Source: Bacteroidota bacterium
Lineage (GTDB): Bacteria > Bacteroidota > Bacteroidia > Chitinophagales > Chitinophagaceae
Length of the DNA stretch: 9,656 nucleotides
NCBI GenBank assembly: GCA_023391895.1
Contig: JAEWAC010000185.1
Coordinates: forward strand, 1 to 9,656
Reading direction: 5' to 3'
The notes beneath the pieces are model-generated. The model had not been told where the DNA came from. It was given only the letters and a program-made list of their open reading frames with translations, and ran no database searches. The position numbers and the translations under genes are program-made. This document shows, piece by piece, positions 1-6,773 of this stretch. Numbering within the stretch: position 1 is the first letter of the stretch; every line of letters begins with the position of its first letter.

Positions 1-1
1 T

Positions 2-919
2 CCTGCCAAAAAACTGATTGATGCGAAAGCCAATACCGTAATCACTGGCTTTGGGTGTAAAAGCTAACTTCCATGACTTTGGTGAAAGTAGTGTTTGATT
101 GGCAATAGCCTGCGTCCATTTGAATAAGTCTCCTGCCGTGCTGTAAATGGCTCCTGCAGCATAACCAACGGTTGAATCAATATAGGGGTATGATTTCTGC
201 TCATGGTCATTAAGAAACTGGTAACCTGTGGCTTTTATATTGTCTGGCAAATTATTAAAATCGAATCCTGACCTGTCCATACCCAATGGAGTAAAAATTA
301 ATTCCCTTACATTCTGCCAATAACTTTTTCCGGTAGCTTCTTCAATGATGATCCCTGCCAGAAAGTATCCCGAATTGTTGTACTCGAAATCCTTTCCCGG
401 CTCATAGGAAAGTGGTTTATTATCAATAATATCAAGTATTTGTTGCTGTGTAACAGGATGATTTACGATTGCTGAATCTTCCTCGCCAATATCGTCTGTA
501 TAATTATAGATCCCTGAAGTATGCGTTATTAATTGCTCGATGGTGATTTTATTCCCGTTGGGAAAATCAGGTAAATATTGACTCAGCTTATCTTTTAAAG
601 AGAGCTTGTTTTGTTCCTGGAGCTTCAAAATAACCATGGCCGTAAACGACTTGGTAATAGAAAGAATGGGAAACCTGGTACTCGTATCGTTATAGGTTTT
701 GGCAGCTAAGTTTTTCCAGCCATAGGCTTTATGAAATATTATTTCACCCTTCTTTGCTATCAGAGCAACACCGTTAAATTTATAAGCAGCAACAGCAGAA
801 AGCAGGTAACTGTCTATTTTGTCCCTCATGCTATTTGCTGATCTCGTGTCTGAAACAGTTTGTGCTTGTAGACTCAACGAAACAAGCAATACGGCTAAGA
901 TCAGTTGAACCCTTGACAT
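2..919 (-). CDS. Serine hydrolase, beta-lactamase/class C PBP-like, 3' end cut by window edge
   Basis: The frame is open for 306 codons from ATG at 919 to the window edge, so the C-terminus is missing. Residues 1-20 (MSRVQLILAVLLVSLSLQAQ) form a Sec signal peptide with Bacteroidota-style cleavage after AQ, so the enzyme acts outside the cytoplasm. The class C beta-lactamase/DD-peptidase fold motifs are present: S87-I-T-K90 (SxxK, nucleophile Ser87), HTSGI at 133-137, and Y180-N-N182 (YxN). The third motif (H/KxG) would lie beyond the edge. In Bacteroidota such proteins are a large group of esterases, peptidases and PBP4*-like enzymes; the substrate cannot be read from sequence. It is divergent from the GH43 gene, with palindromic site D between them. 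Confident as a family call; specific function unknown. Confidence 0.92.
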   Translation of the reverse strand, partial: MSRVQLILAVLLVSLSLQAQTVSDTRSANSMRDKIDSYLLSAVAAYKFNGVALIAKKGEIIFHKAYGWKNLAAKTYNDTSTRFPILSITKSFTAMVILKLQEQNKLSLKDKLSQYLPDFPNGNKITIEQLITHTSGIYNYTDDIGEEDSAIVNHPVTQQQILDIIDNKPLSYEPGKDFEYNNSGYFLAGIIIEEATGKSYWQNVRELIFTPLGMDRSGFDFNNLPDNIKATGYQFLNDHEQKSYPYIDSTVGYAAGAIYSTAGDLFKWTQAIANQTLLSPKSWKLAFTPKASDYGIGFRINQFFGR

Positions 920-1000
920 GGTTATTTCTTTAGCTATTAATTTTTATAATGGTCAAGTCCTGGAAAAGTTACAATTATTAGAGAAATGTTGATAAGGACG

Positions 1001-1145
1001 TATAACGGATATGAGGCTTTTCGATGTGGTAGCATTCCGTGTTGCGTTAGACTAAATTTATTAATAAAGTAGAATAATTTCAATTGTTCAGAGCTTGCAA
1101 GTCAACCACCCTATTGAAAAGCCGATGCCAAGGGCGTTTCTAAGC
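1001..1145. repeat. attC-like imperfect palindrome, site D
   Basis: It fills much of the 303-bp spacer between the divergent serine hydrolase and GH43 genes. The left arm (1001-1030) begins TATAACG and contains GGCTTTTCGATGTGGT at 1015-1030. The reverse complement of the right arm (1105-1143) contains GGCTTTTCAATAGGGTGGT, so the inner stem pairs over about 14 bases with a 2-3 nt bulge, and AACG/CGTT occurs at the outer ends. A second, shorter pairing is possible inside it: TAACG (1003-1007) with CGTTA (1045-1049), followed by GAC to give GTTAGAC at 1047-1053. It resembles sites A, B and C but is the most divergent of the four. Besides this site I see no gene in the 920-1222 spacer. Confidence 0.5.
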
Positions 1146-1222
1146 TATTTTTCACTCACGAGAGATGGAAGGAGTTTCAGGATTTTTCATAAATTGATGC
1201 CTAATTCTATTATAGCTGATTT

Positions 1223-2215
1223 ATGAATAAAAAAATTCTGCGGCATATTGGTTCGGTTATTTTCTTTTGCTTCTTTTCACTAGGAGCCTTTAGTCAAAAA
1301 AATCCTATTATAGATGGATGGTACGCCGATCCGGAAGGCGTGATTTTTGACAACACCTATTGGATTTATCCCACCTATTCGGCCAGGTATGAAAAACAAG
1401 TGTTTCTGGATGCTTTTTCTTCAACCGACATGGTTACCTGGAAAAAACACCCGCGCATATTAGACACTTCCCAAATAAAATGGGCTAAAATAGCCATGTG
1501 GGCGCCTGCAATCGTTAAAAAAGATGAACAGTACTTCCTTTTCTTCTCCGCTAATGATATTCAAAGCAAGCAACGCAACAGGCAGGCTGACGACACATCA
1601 GGCGGTATCGGTATTGCTGTTGCCGACAATCCCGGCGGTCCCTTTAAAGATTATCTGGGCAAACCGCTGATCAATAAATTTTACAACAATGCCCAGCCGA
1701 TCGACCAATTTGTTTTCAAGGATAAAGATGGTCAATATTATATCTTCTACGGAGGATGGGGCCGGTGCAATGTGGGAAAGTTGAATGAAGATTTTACGGG
1801 CCTGGTTCCTTTTTCCGACAGCCAATTGGTAAAGGAAGTCACCCCCAAAGGCTATGTAGAGGGTCCGACCATGTTTATCAGAAACGGGAAATATTATTTT
1901 ATGTGGTCGGAAGGCGGTTGGACAAATGGTACCTATAAAGTTGCATATGCTGTTTCTGACAATGTATTGGGCCCTTTTGAAAGAAAGGCTACCATACTGG
2001 AAGCTGATGAAAGCATTGCTACAGGTGCAGGGCATCATTCCGTCATTAATATACCCGACACGGATGAATGGTATATTGTGTACCACCGCCGGCCCATTCC
2101 CAATCAGGATCGCGACCACAGAGTGGTGTGTATTGATCGGCTACTTTTTGATGCTGACGGCAATATTAAAAACGTGAAGATGACTTTTGAAGGGGTAAAG
2201 CGAAAATTGAAGTAA
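1223..2215 (+). CDS. Secreted glycoside hydrolase family 43 protein (arabinofuranosidase/xylosidase type)
   Basis: 330 aa. Residues 1-25 are a Sec signal peptide (hydrophobic IGSVIFFCFFSLGAF, then SQ), so the enzyme is exported. The rest is one five-bladed beta-propeller domain of GH43 type. The three expected acidic residues are visible: D36 in WYADPE (general base), D161 in QPIDQF (pKa modulator/orientation) and E213 in YVEGPTMF (general acid). H271-H272 in GAGHHSV fits the active-site/metal His of the family. Repeated blade sequences (MWAPAI, YYIFYGGWG, YYFMWSEGGW, EWYIVYHRRP) support the fold. Family members cleave arabinofuranosyl or xylosyl linkages in hemicellulose and pectin; the exact activity cannot be read from sequence. 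There is no accessory carbohydrate-binding domain. The start is the first ATG before the signal peptide. It sits alone between sites D and A, as a single-gene cassette would. Confidence 0.93.
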   Translation: MNKKILRHIGSVIFFCFFSLGAFSQKNPIIDGWYADPEGVIFDNTYWIYPTYSARYEKQVFLDAFSSTDMVTWKKHPRILDTSQIKWAKIAMWAPAIVKKDEQYFLFFSANDIQSKQRNRQADDTSGGIGIAVADNPGGPFKDYLGKPLINKFYNNAQPIDQFVFKDKDGQYYIFYGGWGRCNVGKLNEDFTGLVPFSDSQLVKEVTPKGYVEGPTMFIRNGKYYFMWSEGGWTNGTYKVAYAVSDNVLGPFERKATILEADESIATGAGHHSVINIPDTDEWYIVYHRRPIPNQDRDHRVVCIDRLLFDADGNIKNVKMTFEGVKRKLK

Positions 2216-2257
2216 CGACATTGAAGAGTGTAAATACTTTATGCTGTGCGCTAAACA

Positions 2258-2406
2258 GACGCATAACGTCCAAAGTGTCTGTGAAGGCATAGAATTAGAT
2301 TTACTAAAGCTTCAATTTGGCTTTGTTGTTGAATATTGATTTGTCGCTTAACGGTAGTACTTCAGCCATGCTTTTACAAATGCTATAGGCACCTATGTTA
2401 GCGGCT
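2258..2406. repeat. attC-like imperfect palindrome, site A
   Basis: It lies in the 310-bp convergent spacer between the GH43 and AraC-family genes, 42 bp after the GH43 stop. The outer left end GACGCATAAC (2258-2267) pairs with the outer right end GTTAGCGGC (2397-2405; complement GCCGCTAAC) apart from one extra base. An inner arm at 2286-2310 (GGCATAG...ACTAAAGC) pairs imperfectly with 2370-2390 (GCTTTTAC...CTATAGGC). The centre carries TTGTCG (2341-2346) and GTACTTCAGCC (2357-2367); the 11-mer recurs exactly in site C at 5412-5422. A short extra hairpin, ACAGAC (2255-2260)/GTCTGT (2277-2282), is also possible. Polarity by the GTTAG end is +, the direction expected for a cassette carrying GH43. 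I see no gene in the rest of the spacer. Confidence 0.6.
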
Positions 2407-2525
2407 GCTTTCTGAGTGACACAGTTCTAACGCCACCTTTTCATCTCCATTGCCAAACTCTATAAAGAATTGAAATTATAGATATGGTAAAGTCAAATAA
2501 AACGTTGCGGCGAAAGAAGTGCACA

Positions 2526-3421
2526 TTAATTTAGTGACCTATACCCGATGGGTGTTACGCCCGTACTTTTTTTGAATGCCCTGGTAAAATGTGCCGGGTA
2601 TTTAAACCCTAATTCGTACGCTACCTCGTTAATGGTCTTTTTACTATCCAATAGTTTTTGTTTCGCTAAAGCCATTATTCTTAAATGGATATATTCTAAA
2701 GCTGTTTTACCCGTTTCTTTTTTTATTAAATCACCGAAATAATTGGTAGAGAGATTGAGTTGCTCCGCACAATAAGTAACAGATGGCAAGCCGATGGTTT
2801 GCGGCTTGTCTGATTGATAATATTCGCTCAACAGTTTTTCAAACTGGCTCACTACGTCAGTATTGGCTTCACTTCGAGAGATGAACTGGCGGTCATAAAA
2901 ACGTATGCAATAGTTCAAGAATAATTCAATATTCATTATTATCAGTTTTTTGCTGTGCTTGTCCACACCACGTTCTAATTCGTACTGCATTTTTTCGAAA
3001 CAATCCAGTACGATTTTCCGCTCCTTTTCTGATAAGTGCAGAGCCTCGTTTGATTGATAAGAAAAAAATGTATAGTCGTCAATATGCCTGCCCAAAGAGG
3101 TGCCCCGTAGCAAGTCGGGATGGAAGAGCAATGCGTAACCCTGAGGTTTATAATCCTTGTTAATATCTACATGGATGATTTGCCCCGGAGCAACAAAAAC
3201 CAACGTCCTGTGTGGTAATCATAGGTATGCCGTCCATATTTCATATCACCGCACATCACTTCCTTTAAATACACAGCATAAAAGCCAAAATTCATTTTGG
3301 ACGCATAGATTTCCGGTACCCTGCCGTCAAAATCCATGATGCTCACCAAAGGGTGTAAGTTCTCCTTATAATAGAAAGCATCATGTTCGCTAACCGTATC
3401 AATTCTTAAGATTTCGTCCAT
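2526..3421 (-). pseudogene. AraC-family transcriptional regulator, broken by a one-base frameshift
   Basis: Two frames together make one AraC-type protein. From ATG 3421, residues MDEILRIDTVSEHDAFY... continue to YDYHTG at about 3206-3223. The frame must then lose register by one base (a missing base next to GG at 3207-3208) to continue as TLVFVAPGQIIHVD... to the stop at 2526. With the base restored the product is about 298 aa, normal for the family. The N-terminal part is a cupin-like ligand-sensing domain. The C-terminal ~100 residues are the double helix-turn-helix DNA-binding domain (CAEQLNLSTNYFGDLIKKET, then INEVAYELGF...FTRAFKKSTGVTPIGYR). Unrestored, translation yields only a truncated sensor domain, or a DNA-binding part if re-initiated at TTG 3203. 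Its natural target is probably the divergent SDR gene. A sequencing error is the main alternative. Confidence 0.85.
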
Positions 3422-3445
3422 TGTAATTGCATTTAAAAACCAATA

Positions 3446-3453
3446 CAAATTTA
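3446..3453 (-). promoter_or_regulatory. Possible Bacteroidota -7 element (TAAATTTG) for the AraC-family gene
   Basis: TAAATTTG on the minus strand fits the Bacteroidota -7 consensus TAnnTTTG. It would start transcription near 3440, about 20 nt ahead of ATG 3421. This favours that start over a TTG at 3448, which would overlap the element. No clear -33 TTTG lies at the expected spacing upstream, so this is tentative. Confidence 0.25.
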
Positions 3454-3638
3454 CCCATGAATTTTCCCGCTTATCCGCAGATGTGTGCTGATCAGTGAAA
3501 ATGGTAGCATAATCCGTGGATTGTATAAGACATATCTATGAGTAAGGCAAGACCTTTGTCATGTAAACTTTTATCATGATTAACCTATGATAAATACAAA
3601 CAACACCTTCTAATAATAAAATTTTAAAGAATTTAATT

Positions 3639-4399
3639 ATGAGACTAATGGAAAACAAAGTTGCCCTTATAACTGGCGCAGCCCAGGGTATCGGGCTTGC
3701 TGCTGCAAAGGCATTCGACAAGGCTGGGGCATCGGTCGCATTAGCGGATTGGGATGAAGATCTGGTGAACAAAGCAGCAGAACAACTAACGGCAGAAGGC
3801 TATAAAGCACTTGCGATTGTTTGCGATGTGTCGGATGATGCACAAGTAAAAGCAATGGTCGATAAAACAGTAGCAACATTCGGAGGCCTGGATGCAGCCT
3901 TTAACAATGCAGGTATCCAAAACGTACTGGCAGATGCAGCCGACCAGACCACAGAAGATTTTGACCGGGTGATGGGTGTCAACCTGCGTGGCGTGTGGAG
4001 CTCGATGAAATACGAATTGCAGTAGATGCGGAAACAAGGCAACGGAGCGATTGTAAACTGTTCGTCCATCGGCGGGATTTTGGGCGGTCCGCAAAGAGGA
4101 ACGTATCACGGAGCCAAGCATGGCGTCATCGGGCTGACCAAAAGCGCAGCGTTGGAGTATGCCCCACTCGGAATACGTATCAATTCCATTTGTCCCGGCA
4201 TTATTCATACACCCATGGTGGACAAAATGATGGCGGGCGGTCAGCAGGATGTACTGGATGCAATGATAGAAGCCGTACCGGCTAAGCGTTTGGGGCGTCC
4301 CGAAGAAATAGCCAGTGCGGTGCTTTGGCTTTGCAGCGAATGGCAAGCTTTGTAGTAGGCCATACGTTGGTTGTGGACGGCGGTTACAGTATCCAATAA
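3639..4399 (+). pseudogene. Short-chain dehydrogenase/reductase (SDR), broken by a nonsense codon and a frameshift
   Basis: This is a classical NAD(P)-dependent SDR oxidoreductase. In frame from ATG 3639 (or ATG 3648, giving MENKVALITG) it shows the Rossmann motif TGAAQGIG (residues 12-19), NNAG (89-92), N115 in GVNLRG, catalytic Ser143 in NCSSIGG and Y156-x3-K160. Two lesions break it. TAG at 4023-4025 stands in place of codon 129 (probably CAG, since CAG precedes it). Near 4342-4344 a base is missing from TGG(G)CA; restoring it replaces the premature stop at 4354-4356 with SEWASFVVGHTLVVDGGYSIQ and stop TAA at 4397-4399. The restored length is about 253 aa, typical of the family. Unrestored, the first fragment has the cofactor half and lacks the catalytic residues. 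The substrate is unknown. It is divergent from the AraC-type gene, which is also damaged. Confidence 0.88.
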
Positions 4400-4546
4400 A
4401 AAGCCTTACAATCTTGGTTTTTCGTTTGCCTTATTTGTGAAGGGCTTGGGCCTGTTTAGGCTTAGGTTACTTCTGAGCAACGTCTCTCATCGAGCCTTGT
4501 GCCGGTCCGAACTTAAATCTGAGATTTTGGAACTGACGGAATTAGG

Positions 4547-4686
4547 TTGCCGCTAACTGTTTAGGGCTTTAAGAAGTTCGGGAATTTGGAAATATATCGC
4601 CTCACTTTAGAACCTTAATTGATTAATGTTTTGTCGTTGAAAGACAGTGTTTCAACCCAACTTTTTAAAGGCCATGTTATAGGCAA
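4547..4686. repeat. attC-like imperfect palindrome, site B
   Basis: This is the clearest of the four. The left arm is at 4547-4582 and the right arm at 4656-4686. Read as reverse complement, the right arm gives TTGCC..TAAC..., GGCCTTTAAAAAGTTGGG against left-arm TTGCC..TAAC..., GGGCTTTAAGAAGTTCGGG. The arms therefore pair almost throughout, with extra unpaired bases in the left arm (near 4558-4563) and one more near 4579. The outer ends are GCCGCTAAC (4549-4557) and GTTATAGGC (4676-4684). The centre holds TTGTCGTTGA (4631-4640) and GTGTTTCAACC (4647-4657), which match sites A and C. It begins about 150 bp after the decayed SDR end and abuts the stop of the barrel gene (4689-4691). Between 4400 and 4546 I see no gene or terminator. 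Confidence 0.7.
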
Positions 4687-4688
4687 TA

Positions 4689-5273
4689 TTATTTTAGCCA
4701 ATAATTAATCCCTGCTTGAAACAGGCGATTGCCTCCTTTTATTTCATCATATTTAACTCCCCAGAAATCTATATAATACAAGGTGTTGAATCCATAGTTA
4801 TAACGAAGTTCAGCACCCCACTTCCTGTTAATCTTGTATGTTAGGCCAATATCTACTCCAGCGTCAAATTGGGGGTATTGCTGTGTAAAATCAAATGAAT
4901 GCCTGGCGTCCTTATTAATACATTTAATTAAGTAACCAAACTCTGGCCCCAAAAGAATAGAAAGTTTTTCATCAACTTTGAATCCAATAAGAACTGGAAC
5001 AGCCAGATATTGAAATCTCAATGTTCTATTTCCGTAGGAAGGATCATGACTTAACCCCTTACTGGAATACTGTAATTCAGGTTGAATAAAAAGCTTTGCT
5101 GTTAAGGGCTTTCTAAAAACAGCACCTGCATGAAATGCATATCTTTCCTGAGGTGCAGAGAATATAGTTGTTGCTTTTGAAATATTCAAACCACCTTTTA
5201 TACCAATAGAGGATTGTGCAAAGATTACTGTGGTTGTAAAGAATGTGAGAGAAGTTAGTAATGCAATTTTCAT
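4689..5273 (-). CDS. Small outer-membrane beta-barrel protein (PorT-like)
   Basis: 194 aa. Residues 1-19 (MKIALLTSLTFFTTTVIFA, then QS) form a Sec signal peptide. The rest is a run of alternating hydrophobic and polar beta strands joined by short turns: GIKGGLNIS, YAFHAGAVFRKPL, LFIQPELQYSSKG, FQYLAVPVLIGFKV, LSILLGPEFGYLI, FDAGVDIGLTYKI, WGAELRYNYGF, FQAGINYWLK. This matches the 'outer membrane beta-barrel / PorT' family, which is abundant in Bacteroidota. PIGV-like loops and the motif LQYSSKG are usual there. Members are membrane-embedded 8-stranded barrels of mostly unknown role. A 6-bp dyad sits just upstream of the ATG. It stands alone between sites B and C. Confidence 0.88.
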   Translation of the reverse strand: MKIALLTSLTFFTTTVIFAQSSIGIKGGLNISKATTIFSAPQERYAFHAGAVFRKPLTAKLFIQPELQYSSKGLSHDPSYGNRTLRFQYLAVPVLIGFKVDEKLSILLGPEFGYLIKCINKDARHSFDFTQQYPQFDAGVDIGLTYKINRKWGAELRYNYGFNTLYYIDFWGVKYDEIKGGNRLFQAGINYWLK

Positions 5274-5281
5274 GAGTATAG

Positions 5282-5299
5282 TAGATATAAGAGTATCTA
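5282..5299. promoter_or_regulatory. Perfect 6-bp dyad upstream of the barrel gene start
   Basis: TAGATA-TAAGAG-TATCTA is a perfect 6-bp inverted repeat with a 6-nt centre, ending 9 nt before the ATG (5273, minus strand). It could be a small operator or a weak leader hairpin near the ribosome site. A repeat this short in AT-rich DNA can also arise by chance. Confidence 0.2.
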
Positions 5300-5365
5300 A
5301 GTTAATTGTCCATTGCTAAAAACAACAATCCTATTTCCTGTTTTACATTAATGACTTGAAAGAAC

Positions 5366-5510
5366 ATTGCCTATATCGGAGAGAGGCTTTCAGCAGTATG
5401 GGATTTTTTTTGTACTTCAGCCCAACTCATTTGCTGAAGCAAATTAGCTATTCTTTCGTTGAGAACATATTCTTCTGCCCATATTGCTAAAAGCCAGAGT
5501 TAGACGCAAT
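5366..5510. repeat. attC-like imperfect palindrome, site C
   Basis: It lies in the spacer between the barrel gene and the OsmC-like gene, ending 10 nt from the OsmC stop. The left arm is ATTGCCTATATC (5366-5377) plus GGCTTTCAGCAGTATGGG (5385-5402). The right arm is CCCATATTGCTAAAAGCC (5478-5495) plus GTTAGAC (5499-5505) and GCAAT (5506-5510). The inner arms pair in about 14 of 18 positions. The outer arms pair as ATTGC/GCAAT plus a weaker TATATC/GAGTTAGA part. GTTAGAC exactly fits the integron core-site form GTTRRRY. The centre carries GTACTTCAGCC (5412-5422), identical to site A, and TTTCGTTGAGAACA (5453-5466), which aligns with site B at 4631-4646. Confidence 0.6.
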
Positions 5511-5519
5511 TAAATTTGG

Positions 5520-5933
5520 CTAAACTGGATTGCTCTTTTCTTTCAATGTAACAGAAGTGCCAACTCTAAGGGTATTGTGCACTTCGGCCACTTTGTCAAC
5601 ATGCGCAATCAAATGCCTGATTTCTTCCTCTTTGGCATCGGTAGCTATTTTTACTTCATATTGAATATTACGGCCGGGCTCACCTTCAGCGCCGAACTCT
5701 CCGGACACAATTACTTCTACAGACGTAATCTCCAATTCTCTTTTTGCAGCTTCTCGATAAATATCATTACAAAAGCAGGTTGCAAGGGCTAAAAACAGGA
5801 GTTCACCTCCATTAACTGAAGAACCTTTACCCTCTGTTTTAGATGGAATGATTAAGTGTTTCGAGGCATTGTTCGTTGTGACCTTTACTTGGTTTTGTTG
5901 TCCGGCATTAAAGATAGAGGCAGAAATATACAT
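5520..5933 (-). CDS. OsmC/Ohr-fold protein lacking the second redox cysteine
   Basis: From ATG 5933 the product is 137 aa (MYISASIFNAGQQNQVKV...), the usual length of OsmC-type proteins. An upstream in-frame ATG at 5990 would add 19 residues that do not look like family sequence or a signal peptide, so 5933 is preferred. The hallmark helix GSSVNGGELLFLALATCFCNDIYREA contains the conserved first cysteine position (two Cys, C72 and C74 counted from 5990). Peroxidase-active OsmC/Ohr proteins reduce organic hydroperoxides with two cysteines, the second in the C-terminal part. Here the equivalent region reads AEVHNTLRVGTSVTL with no Cys, so peroxidase activity by the standard mechanism is doubtful. 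Cytoplasmic. It follows the GNAT gene in the same direction across a 205-bp gap, with its own leader. Confidence 0.88.
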   Translation of the reverse strand: MYISASIFNAGQQNQVKVTTNNASKHLIIPSKTEGKGSSVNGGELLFLALATCFCNDIYREAAKRELEITSVEVIVSGEFGAEGEPGRNIQYEVKIATDAKEEEIRHLIAHVDKVAEVHNTLRVGTSVTLKEKSNPV

Positions 5934-6023
5934 ATGTACTTTTTGACATGTAAGTGCTTTGGTTGCGGCTAACACTAAAATATGCGTCATAATTCATAGT
6001 TGCAAACCTTTATTTTCAATGCT

Positions 6024-6085
6024 GGCTCATGGCGTTCATTAAGTATTTATCTGCGCTTGAATACCCCAAAAACGCCATAACAGCC
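6024..6085. repeat. Inverted repeat (hairpin) between the GNAT and OsmC-like genes
   Basis: GGCTCATGGCGTT (6024-6036) pairs with AACGCCATAACAGCC (6071-6085): AACGCCAT and AGCC match, with a 2-nt asymmetric bulge and a 34-nt loop. No T-run follows on either strand, so it is not a classical intrinsic terminator. It lacks the GGCTTT inner stem of sites A-D. On the minus strand it lies in the OsmC leader region and could be regulatory. Confidence 0.5.
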
Positions 6086-6130
6086 ATATGGGTTTTTGAA
6101 ATGTTTTAAGCATATGGGGTTTTGAAAAAC
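6085..6130. repeat. Two imperfect direct repeats, 26-bp period
   Basis: Unit 1 (6085-6110) starts CATATGGGTTTTTGAAATGT. Unit 2 (from 6111) starts CATATGGGGTTTTGAAAAAC and runs to about 6130. They match at about 17 of the first 20 positions and lie head to tail, directly after the GNAT stop in its direction of reading. They could be paired binding sites for the OsmC promoter region or a simple duplication. Confidence 0.5.
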
Positions 6131-6138
6131 TTTACAGC

Positions 6139-6714
6139 TCACAACCATTGATCCTTCAACTGGTGATAGTCTTCTTTCAGCAAGGCAAACATCACCGAGT
6201 CTTCAAACACCCGGTCTTTTAAATAATGCTGGCGCAACAAGCCTTCCTCCTGAAAACCCAGTTTTTTTACCAGCTTCAGCGAAGGCTGGTTGTGGGGTTC
6301 AATCAGGGCCTCAATGCGGTGCAGTTCCATCTGCTCAAAGCCAAAAGCAATGATCGGTTTGATGGCTTCCGTCATCAGTCCTTTACCTTTCAGGGCTTCG
6401 TCAAAAATTTCATAGCCTATTTCGGCCCGGTGGTGGTACAGCATCCAGGTATGAAAACTGCACGAACCGATAATGCGCTGGGTGGCTTTATCAATGAGCT
6501 GAAAGTTTTTGAACGACAGGTTATAAGTGGTCATGCCCTGCTGGTATCGCTGCCGCTCCATCTCCAGTTCGTTGGCCGTCGAAAGCCCCAACACTTCCAT
6601 GATCTGCACCGGATCACCTGATTGGAACAGCACCTGGTATACCCGCGGGTTGATTTCTCTAAGCCAAAGCCTTTTAGTATGCAGTACAGTGGTGTGAATG
6701 ATGGCAGGCTGCAT
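6139..6714 (-). CDS. GNAT acetyltransferase, RimJ/RimL type
   Basis: 191 aa, normal for the RimJ/RimL-like GNAT group, which transfers acetyl from acetyl-CoA to an amine: ribosomal protein N-termini in the named enzymes, small molecules or antibiotics in others. The N-terminal TKRLWLREI (13-21) is the usual first strand. LIDKATQRIIGSCSFHTW (73-90) and AEIGYEIF (97-104) are the central strands. ALKGKGLMTEA (107-117) is the acetyl-CoA pyrophosphate loop (Q/RxxGxG/A form). HRIEALIEPHNQPSLKLVKKLGFQEEG (132-158) is motif B with the conserved Asn and the KLGF turn. No signal peptide; cytoplasmic. It is divergent from the GH51 gene. The substrate cannot be told from sequence. Confidence 0.93.
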   Translation of the reverse strand: MQPAIIHTTVLHTKRLWLREINPRVYQVLFQSGDPVQIMEVLGLSTANELEMERQRYQQGMTTYNLSFKNFQLIDKATQRIIGSCSFHTWMLYHHRAEIGYEIFDEALKGKGLMTEAIKPIIAFGFEQMELHRIEALIEPHNQPSLKLVKKLGFQEEGLLRQHYLKDRVFEDSVMFALLKEDYHQLKDQWL

Positions 6715-6773
6715 GAGTGTGTTTTTAAAGGTGTATTGCTTGGCCGCTTGGCAGGCCGGTCCCGGTGGTACAT

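Noticed and set aside
1598..2119. 173-codon open frame on the minus strand inside GH43
   Set aside because: It lies wholly within a gene with clear family motifs and its translation has no recognisable domain.
3786..4346. 186-codon open frame on the minus strand across the SDR
   Set aside because: It is antisense to a recognisable SDR sequence. Its being unbroken where the SDR is broken was considered, but the translation is Cys/His-rich with no domain, and all SDR motifs are on the plus strand.
4371..4556. 61-codon plus-strand open frame after the SDR
   Set aside because: It starts inside the SDR's out-of-frame tail, runs into the left arm of palindrome B and has no recognisable sequence.
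6064..6098. CCCCAAAAA near 6064 facing GGGTTTTT near 6091 as a possible hairpin
   Set aside because: The two are complements in the same direction, not reverse complements, so they cannot form a stem.
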